6,974 nt of DNA, taken from the NCBI GenBank assembly GCA_022822245.1, contig JAJECB010000505.1, positions 1 to 6,974 of the forward strand, written 5' to 3'. The translations under genes were made by a program, and so were the position numbers. The stretch comes from Gammaproteobacteria bacterium (GTDB taxonomy: Bacteria; Pseudomonadota; Gammaproteobacteria; HK1). The notes beneath the pieces were generated by a model. The model was not told the DNA's origin. It saw nothing but the letters and a program-made list of their open reading frames with translations, and ran no database searches. Of this stretch, positions 1 to 6,839 are shown in pieces (the first letter of the stretch is position 1; each line of letters opens with the position of its first letter).

Positions 1-1716
1 CTTGAGGATGCTGAGGAGTGGATTGGCGGCGGCCTGCCCGAGGCCGCAGATCGAGGCGTCGGCCATCGTCCGGCTGACGTCCTCGAGGAGGGGCACGTCC
101 CAACTCGGGCGCTCCATCAGCCGGACCGCCTTCTCGGTGCCGACCCGGCACGGGGTGCACTGCCCACAGCTCTCGTCCTCGAAGAAGCGGAGGAGGTTGA
201 GGGCGACCGCGCCCATGTCGTCGCGGTCGCTCAGGATCACCACCGCGTGCGATCCGACGAAGCATCCGTGCTTCTCGAGGGACCCGAACTCGAGGGGAAG
301 GTCCGCCATCGACGCGGGGAGGATCCCGCCCGACGCGCCGCCCGGAAGGTAGCCCCGGAACGCGTGCCCCTCCAGCATCCCGCCGCAGTGCTCCTCGACG
401 AGCTCGCGCGCGGTGGTGCCGGCCGGCACGAGCTTGACCCCGGGCTCGCGCACCCGCCCCGAGACCGAGTAGCTGCGAAGGCCCTTCGCCTCGCCCTTCC
501 CCGCCCCCGCGAACCAGTCGGCCCCGCGGGCGAGGATCTCGGGCACCCAGTACAGGGTCTCGACGTTCTGCACCAGGGTCGGTCGCCCGAAGAGGCCCAC
601 CTCGGCCACATAGGGCGGACGGTGGCGCGGAAGGCCGCGCTTGCCCTCGATCGATTCGAGCATCGACGACTCTTCGCCGCAGATGTAGGCCCCCGCCCCC
701 CGCCGGAGCTCGAGGCGGTGCGGGCCGGCCCGGCCCTCGCGCTCGAGGCGCGCGATCTCGGCTTCGAGGATCTCGCGCGCCGCCGGGTACTCGTCGCGGA
801 GGTAGATGTAGACCGTCTCCGCCTCCACCGCCCACGCGGCGATGAGCACCCCCTCCAGGAACTGGTGGGGGCGGCGCTCGAGGTAGTACCGGTCCTTGAA
901 GGTGCCGGGCTCCCCCTCGTCGGCGTTCACCGCCATCAGACGCGGGCCGGGATAGGAGCGGACGATGCTCCACTTGCGGCCGGTCGGGAAGCCGGCCCCC
1001 CCGAGCCCGCGAAGGCCGGCCTCGTTCAGGGTCTCGACTGCCTGGTCCACCGTGCGGCGCCCCGCCCGGCAGTCCTCGAGCACCGCATACCCGACGCTCT
1101 CGACGTAGGCGTCGTAGTCCTCGTAGTCGGGTACGTGGGGGTGGGTATCCCCCGCCGCGGCCGCCGCGAGAACGGACTCCGCCGTCGCGCGGTCGATGTG
1201 GTGGTGACCGACTTCCGCAACGGGCGCGGTGTCGCAGCGCCCCATGCAGGGGGCCCGGACCACGCGCACCCCGTCCGGGCGCCCCTCCTCCAGGGCGGCC
1301 ATGAGCGGGACGGCGCCCGCGAGCTCGCACGAGAGGCTGTCGCACACCCGCACGGTGACGGGAGGCGGGGGGGCGGCGCCGTCCGCCACGATGTCGAAGT
1401 GGGCGTAGAACGTGGCGACCTCGTACACCTCCGCCTGGGAGAGGCGGTACTCGGCCGCGAGGGCCGCGAGATGCCGGGCGTGGAGGGCCCCGAAACGGTC
1501 CTGGACGAGGTGCAGGTGCTCGATGAGGTGGTCGCGCCGGTGCGGCCCGCCGCCAATGAGGCCGCGGATGTCCTCGCACGCGGCGGGGTCGACCTGCCGG
1601 CCCTTGGGCGTCGTCCGCCCCCGCCGGCGGCCCCGCCGGTTCGCGGGTACCGAATCGCCCGTGGCGGCGCCAGGGGTCGCCACGTCGCCCGGCCCCGGAG
1701 GGCGGCCCCCCGCCAT
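1..1716 (-). CDS. NAD-dependent formate dehydrogenase beta subunit, NuoE-NuoF fusion (3' end truncated by window edge)
   Basis: This diaphorase subunit would pass electrons from the Mo/W catalytic alpha subunit through Fe-S clusters to FMN and NAD+ in the cytoplasm. From ATG 1716 the frame has 572 residues and no stop before the edge. Residues 40-200 form a NuoE-like thioredoxin-fold [2Fe-2S] domain with ligands C125, C130, C157 and C161. Residues 233-249 hold the NuoF motif GLRGLGGAGFPTGRKW. NADEGEPGTFKD (264-275) and RGAGAYICGEES (339-350) complete the FMN/NADH site. An SLBB-like segment follows near 413-445. The [4Fe-4S] site is C517, C520, C523 (ESCGQCTPCR) and C557. The PKGRQVDP segment and overall order recall Methylobacterium Fdh1B (about 572 residues), so probably only some 15-25 C-terminal residues are missing. 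The start is uncertain: GTG 1683 would give an N-terminus closer to the Fdh1B length, and ATG 1818 is also in frame. HoxF or a complex I NuoEF fusion are less likely alternatives. Confidence 0.9.
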   Translation of the reverse strand, partial: MAGGRPPGPGDVATPGAATGDSVPANRRGRRRGRTTPKGRQVDPAACEDIRGLIGGGPHRRDHLIEHLHLVQDRFGALHARHLAALAAEYRLSQAEVYEVATFYAHFDIVADGAAPPPPVTVRVCDSLSCELAGAVPLMAALEEGRPDGVRVVRAPCMGRCDTAPVAEVGHHHIDRATAESVLAAAAAGDTHPHVPDYEDYDAYVESVGYAVLEDCRAGRRTVDQAVETLNEAGLRGLGGAGFPTGRKWSIVRSYPGPRLMAVNADEGEPGTFKDRYYLERRPHQFLEGVLIAAWAVEAETVYIYLRDEYPAAREILEAEIARLEREGRAGPHRLELRRGAGAYICGEESSMLESIEGKRGLPRHRPPYVAEVGLFGRPTLVQNVETLYWVPEILARGADWFAGAGKGEAKGLRSYSVSGRVREPGVKLVPAGTTARELVEEHCGGMLEGHAFRGYLPGGASGGILPASMADLPLEFGSLEKHGCFVGSHAVVILSDRDDMGAVALNLLRFFEDESCGQCTPCRVGTEKAVRLMERPSWDVPLLEDVSRTMADASICGLGQAAANPLLSILK

Positions 1717-1871
1717 CAGGTTCGTACCCCGGCCGGCGCCCCGCGGCCGGGCGGCGGCGGGCGGTGACTCGCAAGAGCCGTCATCGTGCGGGGCAGGTCC
1801 GACATCGCCATCGTGCATCCTCCGGGGTGGCGGCCGCGAGACCGCCGGCGGCGCCTCCGCGCCAACTTCGA

Positions 1872-1906
1872 CCGGAACCGTCTCCGGAACCCGCGGCGGG
1901 TTCCGG
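1872..1906. repeat. CCGGAACC repeats forming an 11-bp dyad (candidate operator or hairpin)
   Basis: CCGGAACC occurs at 1872-1879 and again at 1884-1891, exactly 12 bp apart, and its inverse GGTTCCGG lies at 1899-1906. The last two lie inside a perfect dyad: arm CCGGAACCCGC at 1884-1894, one central G, arm GCGGGTTCCGG at 1896-1906. As RNA it could fold into a 10-bp stem with a 3-nt loop. No T-tract follows on either strand, so a factor-independent terminator is unlikely. The regular spacing and symmetry suggest a dimeric regulator site, but this is inferred from symmetry alone. Confidence 0.45.
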
Positions 1907-1920
1907 CCGGCCGGCCGGCC
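1903..1920. repeat. (CCGG)4.5 simple self-complementary repeat
   Basis: Four and a half CCGG units lie directly against the right arm of the dyad and share its last four bases. The run is fully self-complementary. It is probably a slippage-generated low-complexity tract; no function can be assigned. Confidence 0.6.
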
Positions 1921-1922
1921 GA

Positions 1923-1938
1923 CGGGCCAACGGGCCAA
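1923..1938. repeat. Tandem CGGGCCAA x2
   Basis: The octamer CGGGCCAA occurs twice head to tail (1923-1930 and 1931-1938), shortly after the CCGG run. It is short and could be chance in a GC-rich region, but it adds to the cluster of repeats between the divergent genes. Confidence 0.4.
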
Positions 1939-2000
1939 CCAGCCGACCGGCGGCAAACCTACCGCCCCGCTCCCCTCGATGCAATGACCGGGGCGGCGTC

Positions 2001-2016
2001 GGGCACCGCTCGTGCC
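2001..2016 (+). promoter_or_regulatory. Possible sigma-54-type -24/-12 promoter for the carboxylase operon
   Basis: GGCAC at 2002-2006 is followed by GTGC at 2012-2015, giving the GG-N10-GC spacing of sigma-54 promoters (consensus TGGCAC-N5-TTGC). The base before GG is G rather than T, and the -12 box has G in place of the first T. Transcription would start near 2027, leaving a leader of roughly 110 nt before ATG 2137. The core GGCAC-N5-GTGCC is also an inverted repeat, so it could equally read toward the fdh gene. Known acetone carboxylase operons use the sigma-54 activator AcxR, which motivated the search. GG-N10-GC is common by chance at this GC content. Confidence 0.22.
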
Positions 2017-2136
2017 GGCGATCCACCCGCGTCGTACCGGCCCCTCGACGCGATGGTGGATGGTGATAGAGTCCGGCGAAGCGGCGAGCCGGCCGCGAAC
2101 CAGTTCGATGCCGAAGGGAGCCCCGCGGCCGAGCCC

Positions 2137-4401
2137 ATGTCCCAGTATCTCTGCGGCCTCGACATCGGGGGAACGTTCACCGACTGCGTGATCGTCGACG
2201 ACGGGGGCCGGGTGGTGAGCGCCAAGGCGCCCTCGACACCGGACGACTTCGCCGAGGGCCTCATGCACGCGCTCGAAGCGGCGGCCGGCAAGGTCGGGCA
2301 GCCGGTCCGGGAGCTTCTCGCGAACACCTCGCTCGTATCCCACGGCACCACCGTCGGCACGAACGCGATCGTCCAGAAGCGGGGCGCCCGGGTCGGCCTC
2401 GTCACCACCCGCGGGCACAACGACGTCATCCACATCATGCGGGGCTCGCGCGGGCTCGACGGCCGCGAGGTGCGCCAGGTGGTGCACATCCCGGAAAGCC
2501 GGAAGCCGAGCCCGGTCGTGCCGAAGCGGCTCATTCGCGGCGTCTCCGAGCGCGTGGACTGCTTCGGGCAGGTCGTGGTGCCCCTCAACGAGGCGCAGGC
2601 CGAGGCGTCCATTCGCGAGCTCATCGCCGAGGACGTGCAGGCGATCGCGATCTGCTTCCTCTGGTCGTTCCTCGAGCCCGCGCACGAGCGGCGGGTCAAG
2701 GACATCGCCCGCAACCTCGCCCCGGGCCTCTTCGTCACCTGCTCCCACGAGCTCGTGCCCAAGTGGGGCGAGTACGAGCGAACCACCGCCTCGTGCCTCA
2801 ACGCCTATGTGGGGCCGGTCACCACGAGCTATCTCGCGGACATCGAGGGGCGGCTCGCGCGAGCGGGATACGGCGCCCCGCTCCAGATCACCCAAGCCGC
2901 GGGCGGCACCATCCCCGTCGAGGTCGCGCGCCGCTCGCCGCTCCTCACCCTCGACTCGGGGCCGGTCGCGGGGGTGATGGGTTCGCGGCACTCGGCCGGG
3001 GCGATGGACTACGAGAACGTAATCACCACCGACATGGGCGGCACCTCGTTCGATATCGGGGTCATCCACGGCGGCGAGCCCGCCTACTCGTTCCGGAGCA
3101 AGGTGCACCAGTACGAGTACTACCTGCCGAAGGTGGACATCCAGGCGATCGGGAGCGGCGGCGGGAGCATGGTCCGGATCGACGAGGTGACGGGCACCCT
3201 CCGCGTCGGCCCGGAGAGCGCCGGGGCCGAGCCCGGCCCGGTCTGCTACGGCCGGGGCGGCGACGTGCCCACGGTGACGGACGCGGATCTGGTGCTCGGA
3301 CGCCTCAACCCCGACAACTTCGCGGGCGGCACCATGCGGCTCGACCTCCCCGCCGCCCGGCGCGCCATCGAGCGGGTGGCGGACCGGCTCGGGATGGACG
3401 TCGACGCATGCGCGGCCGGGATCACCCAGATCGTCGAGTTCCAGATGGCGGACCTCATCCACAAGGCGACGATCCAGAAGGGCTTCGACCCCCGGGACTT
3501 CGTGGTGTTCGCGTTCGGCGGGGCGGGGCCGGCCCACGCGGGGGTGTTCGCGGCGGAGCTCGGAGTCTCCAAGGTGGTCATTCCGCAGCGGGCCACCGCC
3601 TCGGTGTGGTGCGCGTTCGGGGCGGCGTCGGTCGACCTCCTCCACATCTACGAGCAGGTGGACATCATGGCGTCGCCCTTCGACCGCGCCCGGGTCAACG
3701 ACCTCCTCGCGTCGCTTCGCGGGCAGGCGGAGACGCAGCTCCTCGCGGACGGGCTGCCGCGCGAACGACACCGCTTCCGCTATGCCCTCGACATGCGGCA
3801 CAAGGGCCAGATCAACGAGGTGGAGGTGGGGCTCGACGAGATGCCGGTGGGGGGCGGCGAGTTCGACCGCCTCCCGGAGCGGTTCACCGCCCTCTACGAA
3901 CGGCTCTACGGGAGCGGGTCGTCGCTCGCGGGGGCGCGCCTCGAGATCGTGACCGCGAGGTGCCGGGCGTCCGCCGCGACGCCGAAGCCCTCCTTCGTGC
4001 GCCGCGAGGACCTGACCCCGGACATCCCCGGAGAGGCAGGCCTCGGGCGCCGCTCGGTCTACTGGCCGCGCATCGCGGGGACCGCGGCGGGCGCGCCGCC
4101 GGCGGTCGCCGCAGCGGGAGGCAAGGCCCGTGGCGAGGGAGGCGCGAACGGCGCCGGGGGAGGCGCGGACCGCGGCGACGGCCTGCCCGGCCGCCTCGAC
4201 ACGCCCATCTACGACGGCCACCGGCTCGTGCCGGGGAACGCGCTCGAGGGCCCCGCCATCGTGGAGCTCGACACCACGACGGCGGTGGTGCACCCGGGAC
4301 AGACCCTGCGGATGGACGCCTACGGCAACTTCGAGCTCTTTCCCGGCGGCGCGAATCCGGACCCGGACCCCGGCCGCGCGAACGCGCACCAGGCGCAGTA
4401 G
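2137..4401 (+). CDS. Hydantoinase A/oxoprolinase-family ATP-dependent subunit, acetone/acetophenone-carboxylase-like
   Basis: A 754-residue HyuA-family protein (AcxA/ApcA-like role), probably the ATP-binding subunit that phosphorylates substrate and/or bicarbonate together with the downstream HyuB protein. Hydantoinase A N-terminal region: DIGGTFTD (residues 9-16) and HGTTVGTNA (69-77). Central ASKHA-type ATPase: DMGGTSFD (299-306), GSGGGS (339-344) and FGGAGPAHA from 460. The C-terminal domain ends with PGNALEGPAIVE and TTTAVVHPGQ. Between VYWPRIAG and LDTPIYDG lies an Ala/Gly-rich insertion of about 35 residues (649-684). ATG 2137 is chosen because family members start a few residues before the DIGGTFTD loop. 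Its best purine-rich stretch, GAAGGGAG at 2113-2120, is 16 nt away, which is too far for a strong site. In-frame ATG 2053 would add 28 unconserved residues. The partner gene follows after 71 nt with no terminator. N-methylhydantoinase or an oxoprolinase-like amidase remain possible. Confidence 0.88.
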   Translation: MSQYLCGLDIGGTFTDCVIVDDGGRVVSAKAPSTPDDFAEGLMHALEAAAGKVGQPVRELLANTSLVSHGTTVGTNAIVQKRGARVGLVTTRGHNDVIHIMRGSRGLDGREVRQVVHIPESRKPSPVVPKRLIRGVSERVDCFGQVVVPLNEAQAEASIRELIAEDVQAIAICFLWSFLEPAHERRVKDIARNLAPGLFVTCSHELVPKWGEYERTTASCLNAYVGPVTTSYLADIEGRLARAGYGAPLQITQAAGGTIPVEVARRSPLLTLDSGPVAGVMGSRHSAGAMDYENVITTDMGGTSFDIGVIHGGEPAYSFRSKVHQYEYYLPKVDIQAIGSGGGSMVRIDEVTGTLRVGPESAGAEPGPVCYGRGGDVPTVTDADLVLGRLNPDNFAGGTMRLDLPAARRAIERVADRLGMDVDACAAGITQIVEFQMADLIHKATIQKGFDPRDFVVFAFGGAGPAHAGVFAAELGVSKVVIPQRATASVWCAFGAASVDLLHIYEQVDIMASPFDRARVNDLLASLRGQAETQLLADGLPRERHRFRYALDMRHKGQINEVEVGLDEMPVGGGEFDRLPERFTALYERLYGSGSSLAGARLEIVTARCRASAATPKPSFVRREDLTPDIPGEAGLGRRSVYWPRIAGTAAGAPPAVAAAGGKARGEGGANGAGGGADRGDGLPGRLDTPIYDGHRLVPGNALEGPAIVELDTTTAVVHPGQTLRMDAYGNFELFPGGANPDPDPGRANAHQAQ

Positions 4402-4472
4402 GCGCGCGGAACGGCGGGGAGGCAGCGAGGAGGCGACGGGGAAGCGCGCGCAGCGGCGGAGGACGAATTCGG
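4402..4472. other. Short intra-operon spacer, no terminator
   Basis: The 71-nt gap between the HyuA stop and the HyuB start is purine-rich and has no stem followed by a T-tract. It ends in the GGAGGA ribosome-binding motif for the next gene. This supports co-transcription of the two subunit genes. Confidence 0.7.
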
Positions 4473-4479
4473 ATGGAGG
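4458..4479 (+). promoter_or_regulatory. Two consecutive ribosome-binding sites for alternative HyuB starts
   Basis: GGAGGA at 4458-4463 lies 9 nt before ATG 4473. GGAGG at 4475-4479, inside the first codons, lies 8 nt before the in-frame ATG 4488. Both spacings are near ideal, so either or both starts could be used, and the products would differ by five residues (MEATN). Confidence 0.65.
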
Positions 4480-6839
4480 CGACGAACATGCTTCGAATCA
4501 GCGAGATGCAGGACGTCCGATTCGACGGGAAGCACTACCCCTACGTTCCGCCCGAGGCGCTCCGGATCGCGGAGGCGCTCAAGCTTCACCGGGACTGGTC
4601 CGAGGACCTCGACCCGGTGACCTTCGAGGTCATCCGCCACAACCTCTGGCACGTGAACGAGGAGCACGGCACCACCATCCAGAAGGTGTCGGGGTCTCCG
4701 GTCGCGATGTACGCCCTCGACCTCAACCCCTCGATCCTCACCGAGGACGCCGAGTTCGTGTACTTCGGCCCCTACATGCAGTACATGTCCGGGGTCACCG
4801 ACACCCAGGTGAAGTGGATCCTCGAGCACCGGAGCGAGAACCCCGGGATCCGCGACGGGGACATGTTCCTCGCGAACGACCCCTGGGTGGGCGCCGCCCA
4901 CCAGCAGGACGTGATGCTCATCTGCCCGGTGTTCCACGAGGACGAGCTCTTCTGCTGGGTCACGAACTGCCTTCACCAGTACGACATCGGGGGGATCACC
5001 CCGAGCAGCTTCTGCCCGGCCGCGGAGAGCGCCTACGACGAGGGAATCCTCATCCCGCCGGTCAAGATCGTCGAGGGCAACGTCATCCGGCGCGACATCG
5101 AGGAGATCTACCTCCGGGCGTCGCGCAAGCCCGAGATGGTGGCCCTCGATTTCCGCGCCCAGCTCGCCGGCAACACGACGGCGAAGGCGCGCATCGCGGC
5201 CCTTGTCGATCGCTACGGGCCGGCGACCGTCAAGGGGGTGATGAAGCGGATCATCGACAACGCGGAGAAGGCGTTCCTCGACAAGATGGCCCGGCTCCCC
5301 GACGGCGAGTGGCAGGAGCGGACCTACGTCGAGTCGTGCCGGCCGGGCGACCGCCGCACCCACCGGGTGGTGCTCACGGTGCGCAAGGAAGGCAGCCGCC
5401 TCACCTTCGAGAACCACGGGAGCGCCCCCCAGGACGGGGCGATGAACGCCACCTTCTCGGGGTGGCGGGGCTCGGTGATGGTGGCGATCAACGAGCTCCT
5501 GTGCTGGGACCAGTACTTCGCGGTCGGCGGCGCGCTCCGCCACATCGACTTCAACCCCACCCCCGGCACCTTCAACTGCGCGAACTTCCCGGGGTCGGTC
5601 TCCACCGCCCCGATCCAGGCGATGGAGATATCCCTCTACCCGGCCTACAACGCGCTCTCGAAGATGATCCACGCGGACCCGGAGATGCGGCGCGACATCA
5701 TGTGCATCGGCGGGACCAGCCAGTGGCCGTGCACCGTGTTCCGGGGCATCGACCAGTGGGGCGAGCGCTACGGGTACATCCTGGTCGACCCGATCGGCGG
5801 GGCGATCGGCGCCTTCGCGCACGCGGACGGCATCAACACGGGGGGGCAGGTCCGCACCCCCATCTGCCAGCTCCCGAACGTCGAGCACACCGAGCAGAGC
5901 TTCCCGGTGCTGTTCCTGTACCGCAAGGAGCTGCCGGACTCGGGCGGGGCGGGGCGCTTCCGGGGCGGGATGTCCGCCGAGAGCTGCTTCATTCCCCACA
6001 ACACCGAGGAGATCGTGCAGGACACCCTGTCGTCGGGGAACGCGGCGCCCACCTCGCCGGGACTCATGGGCGGCTATCCCTCGACCACCAACCGGTACGC
6101 CTACGTCACCGGGAGCGACATCGGCGAGCGGTTCGCCCGGGCGGAGATGCCGGAAGACATCGACGAGGTGGAGGGGACGCCGGTCCACCTCGAGCTCCGC
6201 CAGCAGAACCTGACGCAACGCGCCTCCGACGTGTACGCGGTGCGCTGGTGCGGGGGCGGAGGGTTCGGCGATCCGGCGGAGCGCGCCCCGGAGGCGGTCC
6301 AGGCCGACCTCGACAACTTCGCGATCACGGAGGGGGCGGCCCGCGACATCTACGCGGCGGTGCTCGACGAAGAGACCGGCCGGGTGGACGCCGAGGCCAC
6401 CGCCCGGCGCCGGAAGGGACTGCGGGCGGAGCGGGTGGCAAGGCTCGGCCGCCGCGATGCCAGGCGCGAGGGCACCCTCGTTCACGAGGTCACCCCTTAC
6501 CTGCACGCGAAGCGCGACGAGCGCGGCGCGTTCTGGGCGTGCGCCCGGTGCGGCACGGCGCTCGGCGGGATCGAGGACAACTACAAGCTCGGCTGCAACC
6601 GCGAGGACCGGCACATCTCCACGTCGAACCCGCTCATCGGCGAGCCCCGCGACTTCATCAACGACGACATCGAGTTCCGCCAGTTCTCGTGCCCCGGGTG
6701 CGGGACCCTCATCGAGAACGAGGTGGCGGTCGCGAGCGACCCGGTGCTCCGGGACATCGACCTCCGAGCGGCCGGGAGGGAGGTATTCGCCTGCGCCGAG
6801 TCCGAGGCGGAGGTGGAGGTCCCGATGGATGGAGACTGA
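4473..6839 (+). CDS. Hydantoinase B/oxoprolinase-family carboxylase subunit with fused acetone-carboxylase-gamma-like zinc domain
   Basis: A 788-residue protein (783 from ATG 4488), the likely metal-binding catalytic partner of the HyuA subunit. Residues about 45-650 are a hydantoinase B domain: [13 protein letters not shown] at its start, [31 protein letters not shown] (490-499) and GGGGFGDP (594-601). H143, D146 and H168 have the same spacing as the Mn ligands H150, D153 and H175 that I recall for the acetone carboxylase alpha subunit AcxB. After a charged linker, residues about 667-770 resemble AcxC, the gamma subunit (Acetone_carb_G family): CARCG (C690, C693), DNYKL, then [13 protein letters not shown] (C740, C743) and DPVLRDIDL. 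These two CxxC pairs should bind zinc. The usual AcxB lacks this domain, so a gene fusion is inferred. The stop overlaps the start of the next gene. The substrate is unknown, probably a ketone or related carbonyl or enol compound. Confidence 0.9.
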   Translation: MEATNMLRISEMQDVRFDGKHYPYVPPEALRIAEALKLHRDWSEDLDPVTFEVIRHNLWHVNEEHGTTIQKVSGSPVAMYALDLNPSILTEDAEFVYFGPYMQYMSGVTDTQVKWILEHRSENPGIRDGDMFLANDPWVGAAHQQDVMLICPVFHEDELFCWVTNCLHQYDIGGITPSSFCPAAESAYDEGILIPPVKIVEGNVIRRDIEEIYLRASRKPEMVALDFRAQLAGNTTAKARIAALVDRYGPATVKGVMKRIIDNAEKAFLDKMARLPDGEWQERTYVESCRPGDRRTHRVVLTVRKEGSRLTFENHGSAPQDGAMNATFSGWRGSVMVAINELLCWDQYFAVGGALRHIDFNPTPGTFNCANFPGSVSTAPIQAMEISLYPAYNALSKMIHADPEMRRDIMCIGGTSQWPCTVFRGIDQWGERYGYILVDPIGGAIGAFAHADGINTGGQVRTPICQLPNVEHTEQSFPVLFLYRKELPDSGGAGRFRGGMSAESCFIPHNTEEIVQDTLSSGNAAPTSPGLMGGYPSTTNRYAYVTGSDIGERFARAEMPEDIDEVEGTPVHLELRQQNLTQRASDVYAVRWCGGGGFGDPAERAPEAVQADLDNFAITEGAARDIYAAVLDEETGRVDAEATARRRKGLRAERVARLGRRDARREGTLVHEVTPYLHAKRDERGAFWACARCGTALGGIEDNYKLGCNREDRHISTSNPLIGEPRDFINDDIEFRQFSCPGCGTLIENEVAVASDPVLRDIDLRAAGREVFACAESEAEVEVPMDGD
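6815..6820 (+). promoter_or_regulatory. Ribosome-binding site deciding the nitroreductase start
   Basis: GGAGGT lies 8 nt before ATG 6829, inside the 3' end of the HyuB gene. This favours ATG 6829, which overlaps the HyuB stop by 11 nt, over GTG 6841. GTG 6841 has only GGAG (6831-6834) at 6 nt. The overlap suggests translational coupling. Confidence 0.65.

Larger units (their letters stand above)
1717..2136. promoter_or_regulatory. Divergent intergenic/regulatory region between fdh beta subunit and carboxylase operon
   Basis: About 420 bp separate the two divergent starts, and both promoters should lie here. Open frames cross it on both strands, but their translations are Arg/Pro/Gly-rich and resemble no protein family, so I read it as non-coding. 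It contains CCGGAACC repeats, an 11-bp dyad, a CCGG run, tandem CGGGCCAA and a possible -24/-12 element, each listed separately. I saw no convincing sigma-70 -35/-10 pair. If the fdh gene really starts at ATG 1818, the region shrinks to about 320 bp. Confidence 0.6.

Noticed and set aside
247..1767. 506-codon plus-strand open frame antisense to the fdh beta subunit
   Set aside because: Its translation is compositionally biased and matches no family. The minus strand in the same region carries every NuoE and NuoF motif.
1884..1906. Rho-independent terminator at the dyad
   Set aside because: The stem is strong, but no T-tract follows on either strand and no gene ends nearby.
1972..2057. Imperfect direct repeat CCCCTCGAtGCaATG (1972) and CCCCTCGAcGCgATG (2041)
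   Set aside because: 13 of 15 bases match, but two copies 69 bp apart in a GC-rich region do not make a supported element. Neither ATG has a ribosome site.
1786..2136. 117-codon in-frame N-terminal extension of the HyuA protein
   Set aside because: Low-complexity Arg/Pro-rich translation with no ribosome site. The conserved domain begins only a few residues after ATG 2137.
2763..4472. HyuB frame remains open 570 codons upstream through the HyuA gene, suggesting a longer protein
   Set aside because: The upstream translation is Arg/Gly/Pro-rich noise overlapping HyuA. Family similarity and two ribosome sites place the start at 4473 or 4488.
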